Shown here: positions 9,161 through 18,975 of the stretch, in pieces
Layout of the letters: each line of letters begins with the position of its first letter
How positions within the stretch are numbered: position 1 is the stretch's first letter
Assembly (NCBI GenBank): GCA_008704415.1
Contig: VXIS01000468.1
Span: 1-27,954 of the forward strand
DNA length: 27,954 nucleotides
Source: Sphaerosporella brunnea
Lineage: Eukaryota > Ascomycota > Pezizomycetes > Pezizales > Pyronemataceae
Direction of reading: 5' to 3'
The notes under the pieces: model-generated
The model's database searches: none
What the model was told of the DNA's origin: nothing
What the model saw: only the letters and a program-made list of their open reading frames with translations
Translations under genes and position numbers: made by a program

Positions 9161-10415
9161 CGACGCGCTCGGTCGTCATGTGCTCCCGGGTAGGGTTGAG
9201 CCCTGACCCCCGGGTCGAATATTACTAGTACCATTGACACTCAAAACCAACGGTATGCGACGGTATGTTTTCAATACAATTTCCTTGAAAATGCAAGCGA
9301 GAGCAAAACTACACCGCAGGAGTAAAGGGTCGCCAATGTATTGCCAAGGGTGAGTTATTAGCTGTAAAGCGCTGAACTGTTTTTCATGCCGGCAACAGAT
9401 CTGTTGGTCATGATTGGTCAAAGCATTATTTAACAGAATCTTTACTGTGCTGGCGATATATGTTTACATTCCAGGCTGTATGAAGGGCAAATTCGTCTGT
9501 TCTGTGAACCCGCTATGATGACCAGGTTGACCGCGACTTCTCCCTCACTTTCACCCATTTCTTGCTTGTAAAGCCTCTTAGGCACGTCCTACGCTGCCTT
9601 ATCTTTCACTCAGACACTTGGAGACTCTTGTAGTGTAGTCAAACTCGGCCTCCCCCGTGGCGGGTAATTAAGGGTATAACTTACGTTAAGGAACAGTTAA
9701 GAACCGTTCACGTACGAAAACTTGCAGAAATATTCACTCCCCAATAGGCCACTGCACGCATATCCACCCGGCTAGGTGACGAGCTATATTTTAAGTTTTA
9801 GATGAACTGCCGTTTGGACGTGAGGACTCATATAACACAGCACCGCAGGTCTGGCAGGCGCATCCTACAACGAATCACCAACCATGACACCGGTACCGCA
9901 CAAAACTACACGCATGCCAATGGCACAATTGCAAAACTTCGCAAGCCGTTCCCGGTTGTAAACATAGTGGAACGTATACAGGGGTAGGGACTATTCCTCA
10001 TCAGAAGATAAGGGGGTCGCCAGGTTACAGGTTGCTCTACTCTAGATGAGGTTCGGCCAAATAGCGCCAACGAGTTTCAATCTGGCGAGTACGTTGTTCG
10101 AAGTGTCAAAACATCATTCAACCGAATTTTAATTCGAGAATACTATCTACAAAGATTCGGTGGTGCGGGCTAGGGTTTGCTTTGGTGTTTCACTACGAAT
10201 CGCGCGCTGCGTGCTGCAACAACCACCGCCGCATCGCCATATCGCCGCATCGCCGCATTGCCGACCGACACAATGACGCCTCCACCATCGCAGCTGCAGT
10301 CGTATTACGTATAAGCAATTGCGTGTCGCGCGTAGAGGGTGAGCTGCTGACAGGAGCCAGAACTTCGGGCTTTCTCTGGCTGCCTCTGGAAATGCACACG
10401 CAATGCGCCGCAAAC
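9161..10415. other. Long stretch without an assigned gene
   Basis: No supported gene. Scattered ORFs are under 90 codons except those overlapping the next gene. A short imperfect repeat of GCCGCATC-like units lies at about 10224-10262, and a palindrome CGAATTTTAATTCG near 10120-10140. The sequence is otherwise unique-looking and slightly AT-richer than the neighbouring ORFs. Confidence 0.5.
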
Positions 10416-11397
10416 ATGACCGACGATGCCAATATCACCATGGTTCTCGCCAGCGCTCGCTTCCCGGCCGTCGCTAGCCTGTACCCGCACGAGCTCTGCA
10501 AACAGAAGCCCAACTTGAAAGGGCCGTACTCCCAGGCGGATAGTGCTAAGCGTGTGCCTACTCTGGCGGACTTCCGTCATGTTATTTCGCTTCTCCCGCC
10601 CCACGCTTTCGAACAACCCATTTGGGACAGTAATATCCTACCACTTCCAGGCGGCGTCGACGGGTCCTGCGTCCCGGTCGACATCCGCATCACCCACGAT
10701 GCCCGCATATTGGACAGAGTCCGCTTCGGCAGCAACGGAGCCACCTGTCTAGGCGTGGTAGAAGGAAACATCGCTGCCCCCGCTTGCTGCTGGAACACTG
10801 GCAGTGGACCGCCATTGACGCTGCTGCGCCGCTGCGATGGGCATGTCTCTACGGCCTGCAACACTCGGTATATCTATTGCTAGCCGACATAGCTAAGTAC
10901 TTGGTCATTAGGAAGCTGATGCAGACGATCCTCGAACACCCGACCGCGACCACGATCTTCACCCCCGTCCAATGCTGCGTCCATCTTATGCACGATCCTG
11001 ACTTCACCGCTATCGGTGCCCGCATGCTTTCGTGGATGTGGGCGATGATTCGGAACCCCCCGAATCGAGCTGGCCAAGGAAGGTGCACTATGGCAGCTGT
11101 GCGGCATTGCGACGGGTACCCTCAATTGGCGTGGGGATGGTATCAAGGAGCTGGTATGCCCTCCAGCCGCTGCCGAGGCTTCGATGCCTTTTTGAGAATA
11201 CGATACTTGACTGTCTCTTTGGCAGCAGCGGCAATGCGAGAATCCGCATGATGCACATTGCACGCAAATGGTTGCGCGTTAATAGAATAGATAGGAGGGC
11301 GCTGGATGCGGCGCTCGAGGCTGGGGAAGACGACATAGTGACTTTTGTTAAGGAGTTTCAGCGAGACACTGTGGTTCCTACTGGTAGGCTTATGTGA
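10416..11397 (+). pseudogene. Ankyrin-like/unknown gene broken by three homopolymer frameshifts
   Basis: The start ATG at 10416 has a good context (AAACATGACC). Protein-like sequence runs through three frames. Frame one includes LADFRHVISLLPPHAFEQPI. The frame then changes at a C5 run (10777-10781), entering PLRWACLYGLQHSVYLLL, which resembles one ankyrin helix pair. It changes at a C6 run (11056-11061) into RIELAKEGALWQLCGIATG, and at a T5 run (11189-11193) into ENTILDCLFGSSGNARIR and a final ALEAGEDDIVTFVKEFQ before the TGA at 11395. The net length (982 nt) fits one missing and two extra bases. All three breaks lie exactly in homopolymers, so sequencing error is as likely as true decay. The ankyrin assignment rests on one repeat only. 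Confidence 0.55.
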
Positions 11398-12074
11398 ATG
11401 TGGCCGTCATAAGCTGGAGGAGGTGAGAGATTCTGGTTTTAGCTGCTCATTTGTTTTTGTTTTGTTTGTACTCACGTTTATTGTCCGTATTCAACCGCGA
11501 AGGAATATGACAGACACGCTGCTCATTTTTTATCCCGCTCGCTGAATAAGGTGCAGAAGCTGAAGTATAGACAATGGATGATGCGAGACATAGTTAAGCG
11601 CCGCGCTAACCGTCGGATTCGATATACAGGCAGTGGCAAATCAACTATATTGACGACAGTTTGTGGCCGAGGGACATGTAGTTTGTTCCTGGCGCGGCCT
11701 TTCCTAAATCTTCCACTCCTGATTCATGCCAATCGCTACAACACTGAATACCGACCAGATACTGTGGTGCCTCGACCGTCCACGCCCTGTGAGCCCCAAC
11801 GCCGCGACAAAACACAAATACTTGGCACCCGAATCGTTGTTGCCCGAGGCTTAGGAGCCGAAATAAGCCTACCACTTTTGTGTGATCTGTAGTTTGGTTC
11901 AAATGTCACAGCTGATCAACCATCACCTACCGTAGAACACTAGAAAGAATTGCTTCTGTGGCGGCTATGTTTAGATCGCTGCCCCGCAGCTGCGGTTTCT
12001 TTACGCCCGATAACGACATCCCAGGTTCGTGGCACCCACAGAATAATTGAAGGTCTCCTCATTAACGTCCTCCT
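11398..12074. other. No assigned gene; isolated P-loop-like motif
   Basis: A plus-strand frame (11551-11892) contains TGSGKST at about 11626-11646, close to a Walker A motif, but the first Gly/Ala of the consensus is Arg and no Walker B or domain context was found. It may be chance or a fragment of an NTPase gene. A T-rich interval lies at about 11445-11475. Confidence 0.35.
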
Positions 12075-12431
12075 ACAGATAGTGCGTATGTTGAGGAGGT
12101 CCGAAATGAGACATGGCGTATCGCGCTGCATCACTGTGAGTACCGATGCAGGTGTCGAGATGTTATGTTCTGGCTCATCCCTGCCAGATATCTTGCCATC
12201 ATTTCCGCCAAAGAGCCAAGGCACATAGGAGTACCTCCAAATTGGACCGATATTGGCATCTCGACCCAGAGAAATCCTTCTTGGCGGTATCATCGGGTGG
12301 TATCAAGGCGACCAGCCACATCCAGTCTACTATTTGATGATGGTAACGGTTGGCCCTCACAGCGGCCACCTGGAGGTGTGGCGACTGACCAAAGAGCTGC
12401 CACGAGCCATCACGAACGAAGTTTAGCATGA
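12075..12431 (+). pseudogene. Coding relic related to the 7.2-kb relic
   Basis: The frame is open from 12066 to the TGA at 12429-12431; a stop lies at 12063. It begins with TDSAYVEEVRNETWRIALHH, homologous to the 7.2-kb relic, and continues with protein-like text (RYLAIISAKEPRHIGVPPNW, then NPSWRYHRVVSRRP). A CTACAG right at the start (12073-12078) could be a 3' splice site, so this may be an internal or last exon. No ATG is near its beginning. The family is not recognised. Confidence 0.35.
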
Positions 12432-12468
12432 TGAGTTATTCTTGCCAAAACGAGGGTACCAAGTATCC

Positions 12469-12566
12469 GAGGGCGTGGCTCAATGGTACCGCGCATCTCT
12501 AGTCCTGCCGAGTAATACTTGGGTGGGCCATAATGAGAAGATCTGGGTTCGATTCCCAGCGTCCTC
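12469..12566 (+). tRNA. tRNA-like gene or tRNA pseudogene with about 25-nt insertion
   Basis: The acceptor stem GAGGGCG pairs with CGTCCTC along all seven positions (one G-T wobble). The T arm is perfect: CTGGG, TTCGATT, CCCAG (12543-12559). An A-box-like TGGCTCAATGGT starts at 12476 and a B box GGTTCGATTCC lies at 12546-12556. A TTTT terminator follows at 12576. The D stem has one mismatch, and the anticodon arm can be formed only imperfectly (TCTC with GAGA). About 25 nt more than a normal class I tRNA lies between D and T arms, which could be an intron. A U33 and anticodon could not be placed with confidence, so the isotype is not assigned. Confidence 0.55.
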
Positions 12567-13607
12567 AATCATTTCTTTTCTTGTCCATTTTCCTTGACCT
12601 GGGCCGGGTAAATTGGGGTTTAACATCTTCTGGTTGCGTGTCAACCACCTTCTGAGGTATGTACCATCACCTTTACCATCCGTCGTAGCCTCTAGTATTG
12701 ACTACCCCCAGGTGCCGACTCTACGCATCACCAACCTGTTCCCAGACACAGCCTCGCCGGGTCGCGTGCAATCGACCTCCAAGTGGGGCCAAGCAACGTG
12801 CCAACTCGTGGGCGTTGAAGATGTTGAAGCTACGCATGAGGAGGGACACAGAATTGGGTTCCTGGTTACGGTGTGTAATAACTCACAATGCCAGCCTTCA
12901 GCGGCAAGAGTTGTTATTTCACCAAGTTTCCCGCGTTCTGGATAGATGGTCAACCGCCAGACCTGTCCCAGGAACCATAATATGACCTCTTCAAGCGCCG
13001 ATTCGGTGTCGAGGGAAGTCTCAAGCCTGAAAGGGGGCCCGGTCATGCTAGGTGAGCTCGTCTCACTCGTGCCCTTCCCAGGATGCTCATCGCTTCGGCT
13101 TAGCATTAAGACAGCTAGAATTTGTGGCTTGTTCATCAAAAGGACAGCCTCGAGAAGAGTGCGAGATGCTGCCTCCAGGCTCGGCAATACAAGTCGTGGA
13201 CAATTAGTGCCTTGCCGCTGTCCACCATTTATCATCGTGAAGGGGATCGTCGCCCAGTTCGGCGCGCGCCAGAACCCCCTTCAACAGAAAGCAGCAAGCC
13301 ACAACCTGCGAACCACCCTGCGCGAAAACACGTGACGTTAGAAACCAGCGAAGAGCAAACCCGGTGGCCAATATGGACGGCGATTTCGAGTTGATGTGCT
13401 ACGAAACAAATTTTAACAGTACCGTGATCGTGTATTTATCTTCGTAGCAGAGCTGTATCATTTCTATAGTATTTGCCAATGTTCTCAAGTCCAATTGGTG
13501 ACCTCTTTACTGAGTCTTTGCCCGCGGCCAAGAGCTGTCCCCACACGGACCATCTCGTTATAAACCCCATTGGTTAAATCAACTTCACGTTTTCAAGACC
13601 AACTAGA
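12567..13607. other. No firmly assigned gene
   Basis: Overlapping ORFs of 90-177 codons occur on both strands (12613-12945 plus, 12946-13335 plus, 12702-13235 minus). The plus-strand frame at 12709-12900 reads like protein (PTLRITNLFPDTASPG, then EEGHRIGFLVTVCNNS), but no ending or domain was identified and the antisense ORF is longer. Confidence 0.35.
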
Positions 13608-14144
13608 TCAACTGGTCAGCCGAATTATCGCTAAAAACCCTCCCTTGAGACTATTTACTGGTCCATTCGAGCTTGCCCGGGTTATACCCCTGAGAGAGCC
13701 ATCCTTTGAGTTGCACTATTGTACGACGGACCTGAAAGAATTGCCAATCGGCATGCAGACATCCAATGGCTGCCACTTCAGTGTGGAGTTCCAACTGACC
13801 GTTCCTCCTGTGGGCTTGGCAATAACGGGGCTTGTTGAAAGGCAGCCACCCACACAATCCACCTGAACACTGCGCATGTATGGATACTTCGAAGTTTCAG
13901 GTCGTAGGCCTTAATGCTGGCCAACTGCTCGGACGCTACCTGATTCATGAGCGCTGATCTAGAGGTCTTCCAGGCTAGGGATGTGGTAGGGCATTCCTTT
14001 AAAAAAGGCATTAGATGACAGCGCAAAGCCACTGCAATGTTGAAGCCCTCCTCGTGAGGTAGCGTTGCAACCAGCTCCACATGAATGTCAAGAGTAAGCT
14101 TCTCGAACGTCGAGGCTGTGTTTTCGGGGGGTGTTGTGGGCCAT
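13608..14144 (-). pseudogene. Broken minus-strand gene, family not recognised
   Basis: The ATG at 14144-14142 has a good context (ACAATGGCC). The frame shifts by one at a six-base homopolymer (14126-14131), giving TFEKLTLDIHVELVATLPHE and LKECPTTSLAWKTSRSALMN. It shifts back near 13890 into VQVDCVGGCLSTSPVIAK and GGTVSWNSTLKWQPLDV. An in-frame TAG at 13718-13716 is followed by more open, protein-like sequence (CNSKDGSLRGITRASSNGPV) to a TGA at 13610-13608. The total of 537 nt is a multiple of three. The alternating polar/hydrophobic pattern of the C-terminal half suggests a beta-rich domain, but I could not name it. The breaks indicate decay or sequencing error. Confidence 0.45.
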
Positions 14145-15259
14145 TGTGGCGTTGTTGATTTCAGGGTCGCGGTGATCCGGCGACGCCATTGAGCCGGTGG
14201 CGTGGTATATCGCCATCAACGCTGCACAATCATGATTTTACCAATCCAGTCGTCAGAATGCCTACCGGTGCTTTCTCTTTCTGTGGAATTGTCAAGTTCC
14301 CCTCAAGCCGGCCCGTCACACACTGCTAACCGACATGCCGCTCCATGAAGTCAAATCCTGTGTTCTCCACCTCCAGTCGGGGATGCGGCGGCCTCTCCAA
14401 AAGCCCAGCATACTCCTTGGTGGCCACACCTGAACGCAGCCTTCTCCTTTCCCCACCGATAGTGGGTGAGAGGATATTGAGTCCAGCGGTTTGTCATCTC
14501 CCGCTAGTAGAACCTCAGATAGGGAAGAGGTGGGAGGCCATCCCAAAAACAAGGCACGGCGAGTTTGGGTTGTTGACAATCAGGCCCGCTGGCAGTGTTC
14601 AAGGCCTCACGCCCGGGAAGACAGACACGCGGGTAGCTAGAAATGGATGTCCACATCACCGACCTTCACGTACGCAAAATAAACTTTTGATATTCGCCAT
14701 TTGGTAAGTAAATCCGGCACTTGTCGGCCCAGAAGCTGTTCAGAAAGCGGACCATCTGATATTATTCCATCCAAAGCTTCACTGTGAATTGCATACTATT
14801 GGGGTGCAGCAAAGCGGCCTGCCCGAAAGCACGGTACATACACATTGGCTGGACTTGGAGATGTTTTATCGGAAACCTTGGAATCTGTTTCAGAGGTTCT
14901 CACACGGAAATTCTGGGAGAGAACCCGACGTATCATACAGGCTAGGGTGCGTTTGGTTGGGCGTTGGATCATGTTCCACGGTCGCTGGACCATCATCGCA
15001 ACCGGAACGTGATTCTGTTGAAAAAGCCTCTATTTGGTGCACCACTTCCCATGATCCGTGGGTGGTGGTCCAGGCAAACGCAAAAAAGTAGAACCGTCTT
15101 TTGCCATCCAAGTTGGTTCTGGGAACCGTTATCTCCACCAATATTGATCATGCTGACAGGGGAACAGGAGCATTGAAATCCTTGTGTCGCACCCATATAA
15201 TTGCCCTACTTTTCAACTTTCCGCCGGCTGCAAGCCCACCCCCCAGTGGCTCACTGCTA
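14145..15259. other. No assigned gene; possible small inverted-repeat insertion
   Basis: ORFs of 80-120 codons on both strands carry no recognised domain. GGGTGCGTTTGGTTGGG at about 14945-14961 faces a related inverted TCCAGGCAAACGCA near 15069-15082, possibly the ends of a 140-bp MITE-like insertion; the match is short and imperfect. Confidence 0.35.
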
Positions 15260-15942
15260 TGGTGCCGGCAGCCTTAAACCGTTACCAAGCAGGGGGGTTT
15301 TTGAAACACCTGTTACCCGGCTTCAATCGAGCGAGTGATTGTCAATGAGCACCCGCATTGGGGCGACGGTCGATGAAGAACCTGTAGCAATAACAGAGAC
15401 AACAGTCCAAAGGAGTTCAATGTCGTAAGGAAGATGGTAATCTGGCTCCAACCTGTTTGGACCGATGGGATGGCTGCGCCAGAGGTGTGATTGCTCAAGA
15501 GCAGGACTTCAAACAAAAGACCCAGCCTGAAGAGGAGATCCTGAAACGTGGCATATTCTTACCCAAACTTCACCCTGAAACTAACCCCATTGAGTACCAC
15601 TGGGGGCAACAAAGGTGTTCCCAAGGAAGAAATGTGGGTATACCCTGAGCGTGCTTCGCGAAACGGCAGTCAGGGTTTGAAGGCTGTGCCTCCTGACCAA
15701 ATTCTACGCTAACTTTGAAAAGGTCGAGCGTATTCTGGAAGCCTACCCTGCTGGCGATGTTTATGGAACCCAGCAATTTACCGACAAGGTATTAGCGCCT
15801 CAAATACCATCATTTCGGGTTGAGCTTCGGCCGTTGATTGTAACGAGAGGCATCAGATAATATCACTCGCTCGCATGCAGCCGGGTAACAGGTGTTTCAA
15901 AACCCCCCCCTGCTTGGTCACGGTTTAAGGCTGCCGGCACCA
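15260..15942 (+). mobile_element. Tc1/mariner-type element, internally deleted, about 80-bp inverted repeats
   Basis: The left end TGGTGCCGGCAGCCTTAAAC at 15260 is repeated in reverse complement at the right end (15942). The inverted repeats run about 80 bp (15260-15339 and 15862-15942), differing mainly in the length of a G/T run and a few bases near the inner edge. Both ends are flanked by TA (15258-15259 and 15943-15944), the target duplication typical of Tc1/mariner transposons. The interior of about 520 bp encodes only the C-terminal part of a DDE transposase, with frame breaks. It looks like a non-autonomous deletion derivative of a larger element. Confidence 0.85.
15457..15840 (+). pseudogene. 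Tc1/mariner-like DDE transposase, C-terminal fragment
   Basis: The first frame reads VIAQEQDFKQKTQPEEEI and then IFLPKLHPETNPIEYHWGQQ. This matches the end of the catalytic domain in a common fungal transposase type, in which a Leu-Pro-Lys segment and NPIExxWG carry the last acidic residue. After RNxxG the coding continues one frame over as KKCGYTLSVLRETAVRV, a TGA, then LCLLTKFYANFEKVERILEA, equivalent to the family's C-terminal helical tail. The first two acidic residues of the DDE triad are absent, because the N-terminal two thirds were lost. It cannot be active. Confidence 0.8.
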
Positions 15943-16282
15943 TACGTATACCCAGGCTTCCTTTTTGAAGCCTCTGTGCGACCGATCTGCTTGATCAATA
16001 ACTTACGCAAAAACGTATCGCGAGTATCGTTCCACTCGGCCTGGTCTTCTCTCGTAGTACCGGTGGTTTGGCTCATGGTGTTCGACATCCAATGGTTGGT
16101 TGGTTGCAGTGGGGCGCCGGCGTTGCGGTGCGATAGCTACTGGAAAAATCGCAGTTTTCAAAATCACTAACGTACTAAAAATCACCATTTGGTCTAAAAA
16201 TTCGACCGCTGGCCAAGAAAGTTGAAAAAATAAAGAGAGAGAGCAAACTTGGAGGCGGTGTTGAGAGCTTCTCTGAACGAGA
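15943..16282. other. Spacer between two transposons
   Basis: No gene is supported. Short ORFs overlap on both strands. AT-rich sequence at about 16160-16245 precedes the palindrome at 16283. Confidence 0.5.
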
Positions 16283-16306
16283 TTTTGTATGGGGCCCCAT
16301 ACAAAA
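16283..16306. repeat. 24-bp perfect palindrome
   Basis: TTTTGTATGGGG is followed directly by its reverse complement, with no spacer. It ends at the AGT that flanks the next inverted-repeat element. A related GGGG-ACCCCATAC lies inside the right part of that element (about 16859-16871). Confidence 0.95.
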
Positions 16307-16309
16307 AGT

Positions 16310-16963
16310 GGAGAACTTCCCGTAAGTCTATCGGGGCCGGATAACAAGTGGGAAAATTTGGGATAGCAATACAATAGAACGGGGTGCTTCCCGTGAGATT
16401 GACCCAAAAACCAACGTTGCTATTGCCCTAGCCCTCAGAAGGCTACAAGGAAGATGCCGGTCTGAGAGCAGCCATGGTGGGCATGGAGCGGGCCCGCTGG
16501 AAATTAACAGTGGCCGTGAGCCGCGGGTCCGGCATGCCGGGCGACCCGGCGCCAATACCTACATTTCAAGGCCGTACCGCCCGCTTGTTTTCCTCACCAG
16601 TTTGCCCTTCGTTATACCCCGCAAAAACAACGGTGATGAAAAGCAAAGCGAGCTCCTGTTGGTGCAGAGCATCGAGGTGCAGACAGAGTGCTATCAAAAA
16701 CCGCGGGTAGAAGAAATTCATGGTTGTAGCAAGGGCGTTCGGGGTTTGGCTGCAGAAAGGGAGGGGAGCGACGAGAAAGGCGCGATGAGAAAGGCGCGAG
16801 CGCGATGAGATGCCAATGTATTTTGCTATCGCCTTGCTATTATAGATGATGGGGGGGGGGGGACCCCATACCCTATCGCTCGAGCTATCGGTCGAATAGC
16901 TACCCCTACCGATTGCGCCCGAAATTTGCTATCCGGCCCCGATAGACTTACGGGAAGTTCTCC
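16310..16963. mobile_element. Inverted-repeat transposon, 654 bp, AGT flanks
   Basis: The 34-bp ends (GGAGAACTTCCCGTAAGTCT... at 16310-16343 and its reverse complement at 16930-16963) match perfectly. Each end is bordered by AGT (16307-16309 and 16964-16966), consistent with a 3-bp target duplication as in PIF/Harbinger-like elements. The interior has ORFs of up to 78 codons but no transposase sequence, and a G12 run at 16851-16862. It is most likely a non-autonomous element. Superfamily assignment rests only on the duplication length. TTTGCTATCCGG, part of the right end, recurs near 17211 outside the element. Confidence 0.75.
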
Positions 16964-16966
16964 AGT

Positions 16967-18302
16967 GACTTGATAACGGCCTTTGCACACTCTGCCAGCT
17001 CGTCGCGCAACACAAACACCCGTTTTTCTTAATTCAGACGCCAGAAATGAAGATTCCAGATGGTGATTTAGTTTTCCGTATGGCGGAGCAAATTTATAAA
17101 TTGCGCGGTGGTGGTCAGATAGAGGTCTCAACATGGGGACTTTGGCGATGCAACCGCCAGCGACTTTCTCCACTTATGTGTTTGGCTCCGTGGAACGTCA
17201 TCCCCCAGATTTGCTATCCGGTGGCGCTAGATCATCGTCCGATCACATTACAGTTCCCTCGACCGCGAATACCCAAACGCGCCCTTAGTTGACACACACT
17301 TGAGTTTCTGATGGGCTTTCAATTGACATCACATATAGGCATATCGAGATGGGTATAGTTTCGGAAGTGAGTCAAACAAATACCCGCGTGGCGAGCTTGG
17401 TAGGTTTGGGCGGCGACAGTTGGTCCTGCATACCAATGCAGATGGGTTCATCACCGTTCATGCTTGAAGGGCGCGACTCCTCCGCCGCTCGCAAAGCCCA
17501 AGAGACGCTTTCTCATTTTTGCACCACAAAGATTGCAACCCAGCCCCAACCGCCGACATTACATCAGTCAAATCGAAGTATACCGATCGGCTGCACCTTT
17601 CAACAAGACGACTGGCAGGACAACCCTCACGAAGGGGGATTCAAGTATTCATTGTGCGGGTATGGCCAGCTTGCCCCCCAGCGACTATCGTACTGTGGGC
17701 CCGTCACAACGAGTGTGACGGCCCGCACGGCCATCGCCCGCGCGAGGACAAAAGCACAGTGCTTGGACGCCGTCAACGGGAAAATCGTACGGCGACAACA
17801 CACCGCAGGCCAAGCAATGCAGCGTGGCGAGGGCATGCGACCAGGCGCGGGGGAGCCCGTGCTGGCTCCTGGTGTTGCTGGTTCGGAAGAGTTCGGAAAG
17901 CCACAGGAGTGTTGCCACAGCTGGGAGCGACAGCCAGTAGAGAAACCACCATGGGAGATGCTCGCGACTCAAGGTCCTATCGTAACGTTCCCGAGTAGTG
18001 CGAGCTGCGCTACTGGCCGATCCTGTGGCCGTAGCTGTGCCAGATTGGGGTTCCCACGACGTACAACCAGTGAAGTGGTGATGCTCATGCAAATGTTGGG
18101 TCACCGTCGTCGTGCTCGCCACAAGGGCCGTGGGGGGTTGCCAGAACAGTGTGCGTAGTCAGCCCGGTGGCATTCACGATTACCAGAGGCGTTGGTAGCG
18201 GTTTGGGGGGGGCAGGCAGAGGAGCAAAACATGGATGCGCATGACTGCGTGTGGCCAGTGTTCGTGTGGCTAGTGAATGGACTGTCAACATCCGGGATTG
18301 CC
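16967..18302. other. ORF-dense stretch, no confident gene
   Basis: The longest frame is plus strand 17349-18158 (269 codons, ATG start), rich in Arg, Ser, Gly and Cys and without a domain. A minus-strand frame opposite it (17685-18122) contains a possible membrane segment, PWWFLYWLSLPAVATLLWL. The two overlap almost fully and at most one is real. High GC in this part favours chance ORFs. Confidence 0.35.
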
Positions 18303-18975
18303 TCACAGCAGCTCACTCAGCTGGATCTGAGTAAGCACGACGGCACCTCTTGACCCCACAACGGCTGCTGGCACACCCAACAATGCACCCAAGGCCATAC
18401 GATCTCGGAAAAGAGGGTTTCCGTTGAAATTCGCCGTAGGCACGCACAACTGTGTACAGCGGTCTATCACAAGTAGCATCACGTGCCTTCAGCCGGCCAG
18501 GTAGCGTGGCCTTCGGCACGCCGATAAGTACCGGACACAGCGCCTCAAAGGAGCCGGGTTGTCTCGACACCGGAACGCGGTATTGAACTGCGCCGGGAAT
18601 TCTCCGTGCCAGGCGGGCTTGGTTCTACCGCTGGTGGCTTCAAGCCGGTGCCCGTGCAATCGATGCTGTCACCGTACCGTGTATCGCCGCAGTCGTTCTG
18701 CGTTGACTCGTCGCCGAGCATTGTCTGGTGTGGAGGCGGTCGGGAGGTTCTGCCGGTGGTGCTTCACTGCACAGCACTCGGCCCCTGCATTGGCGGACTG
18801 GGCACTGCCACCCAATCTCAGGTTGAGGAAGAAGAAGAGGCGTCTACAGAGATACCTCTTGATATTCCTGATGCTCGCTGGTAAATTCTTTCAAGGCCGG
18901 CTGGTCAAGGATCCAACGCGTCTGACGGCAGGCGCAAGCGCTGTCAAGGAGCTCTATCATATCATGGATTGACTG
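18303..18975 (-). pseudogene. Decayed minus-strand gene, unknown family
   Basis: Several minus-strand segments read like protein but in different frames. 18975-18843: MIELLDSACACRQTRWILDQ, then PALKEFTSEHQEYQEVSL and a stop. About 18600-18480: VPVSRQPGSFEALCPVLIGV. 18479-18303: MLLVIDRCTQLCVPTANF, NPLFRDRMALGALLGVPAAV and VVLTQIQLSELL before a TGA. The order and orientation agree with a single decayed gene. No domain is recognised. Confidence 0.35.

Noticed and set aside
8317..9240. Longer 307-residue start for the coiled-coil protein
   Set aside because: The extra N-terminus covers the TATA element and is not protein-like; the ATG at 9012 fits better.
17349..18158. 269-codon plus-strand ORF as a gene
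   Set aside because: It has no domain, an Arg/Ser/Cys-rich composition, and long antisense ORFs over the same GC-rich stretch; it is best explained as a chance open frame.
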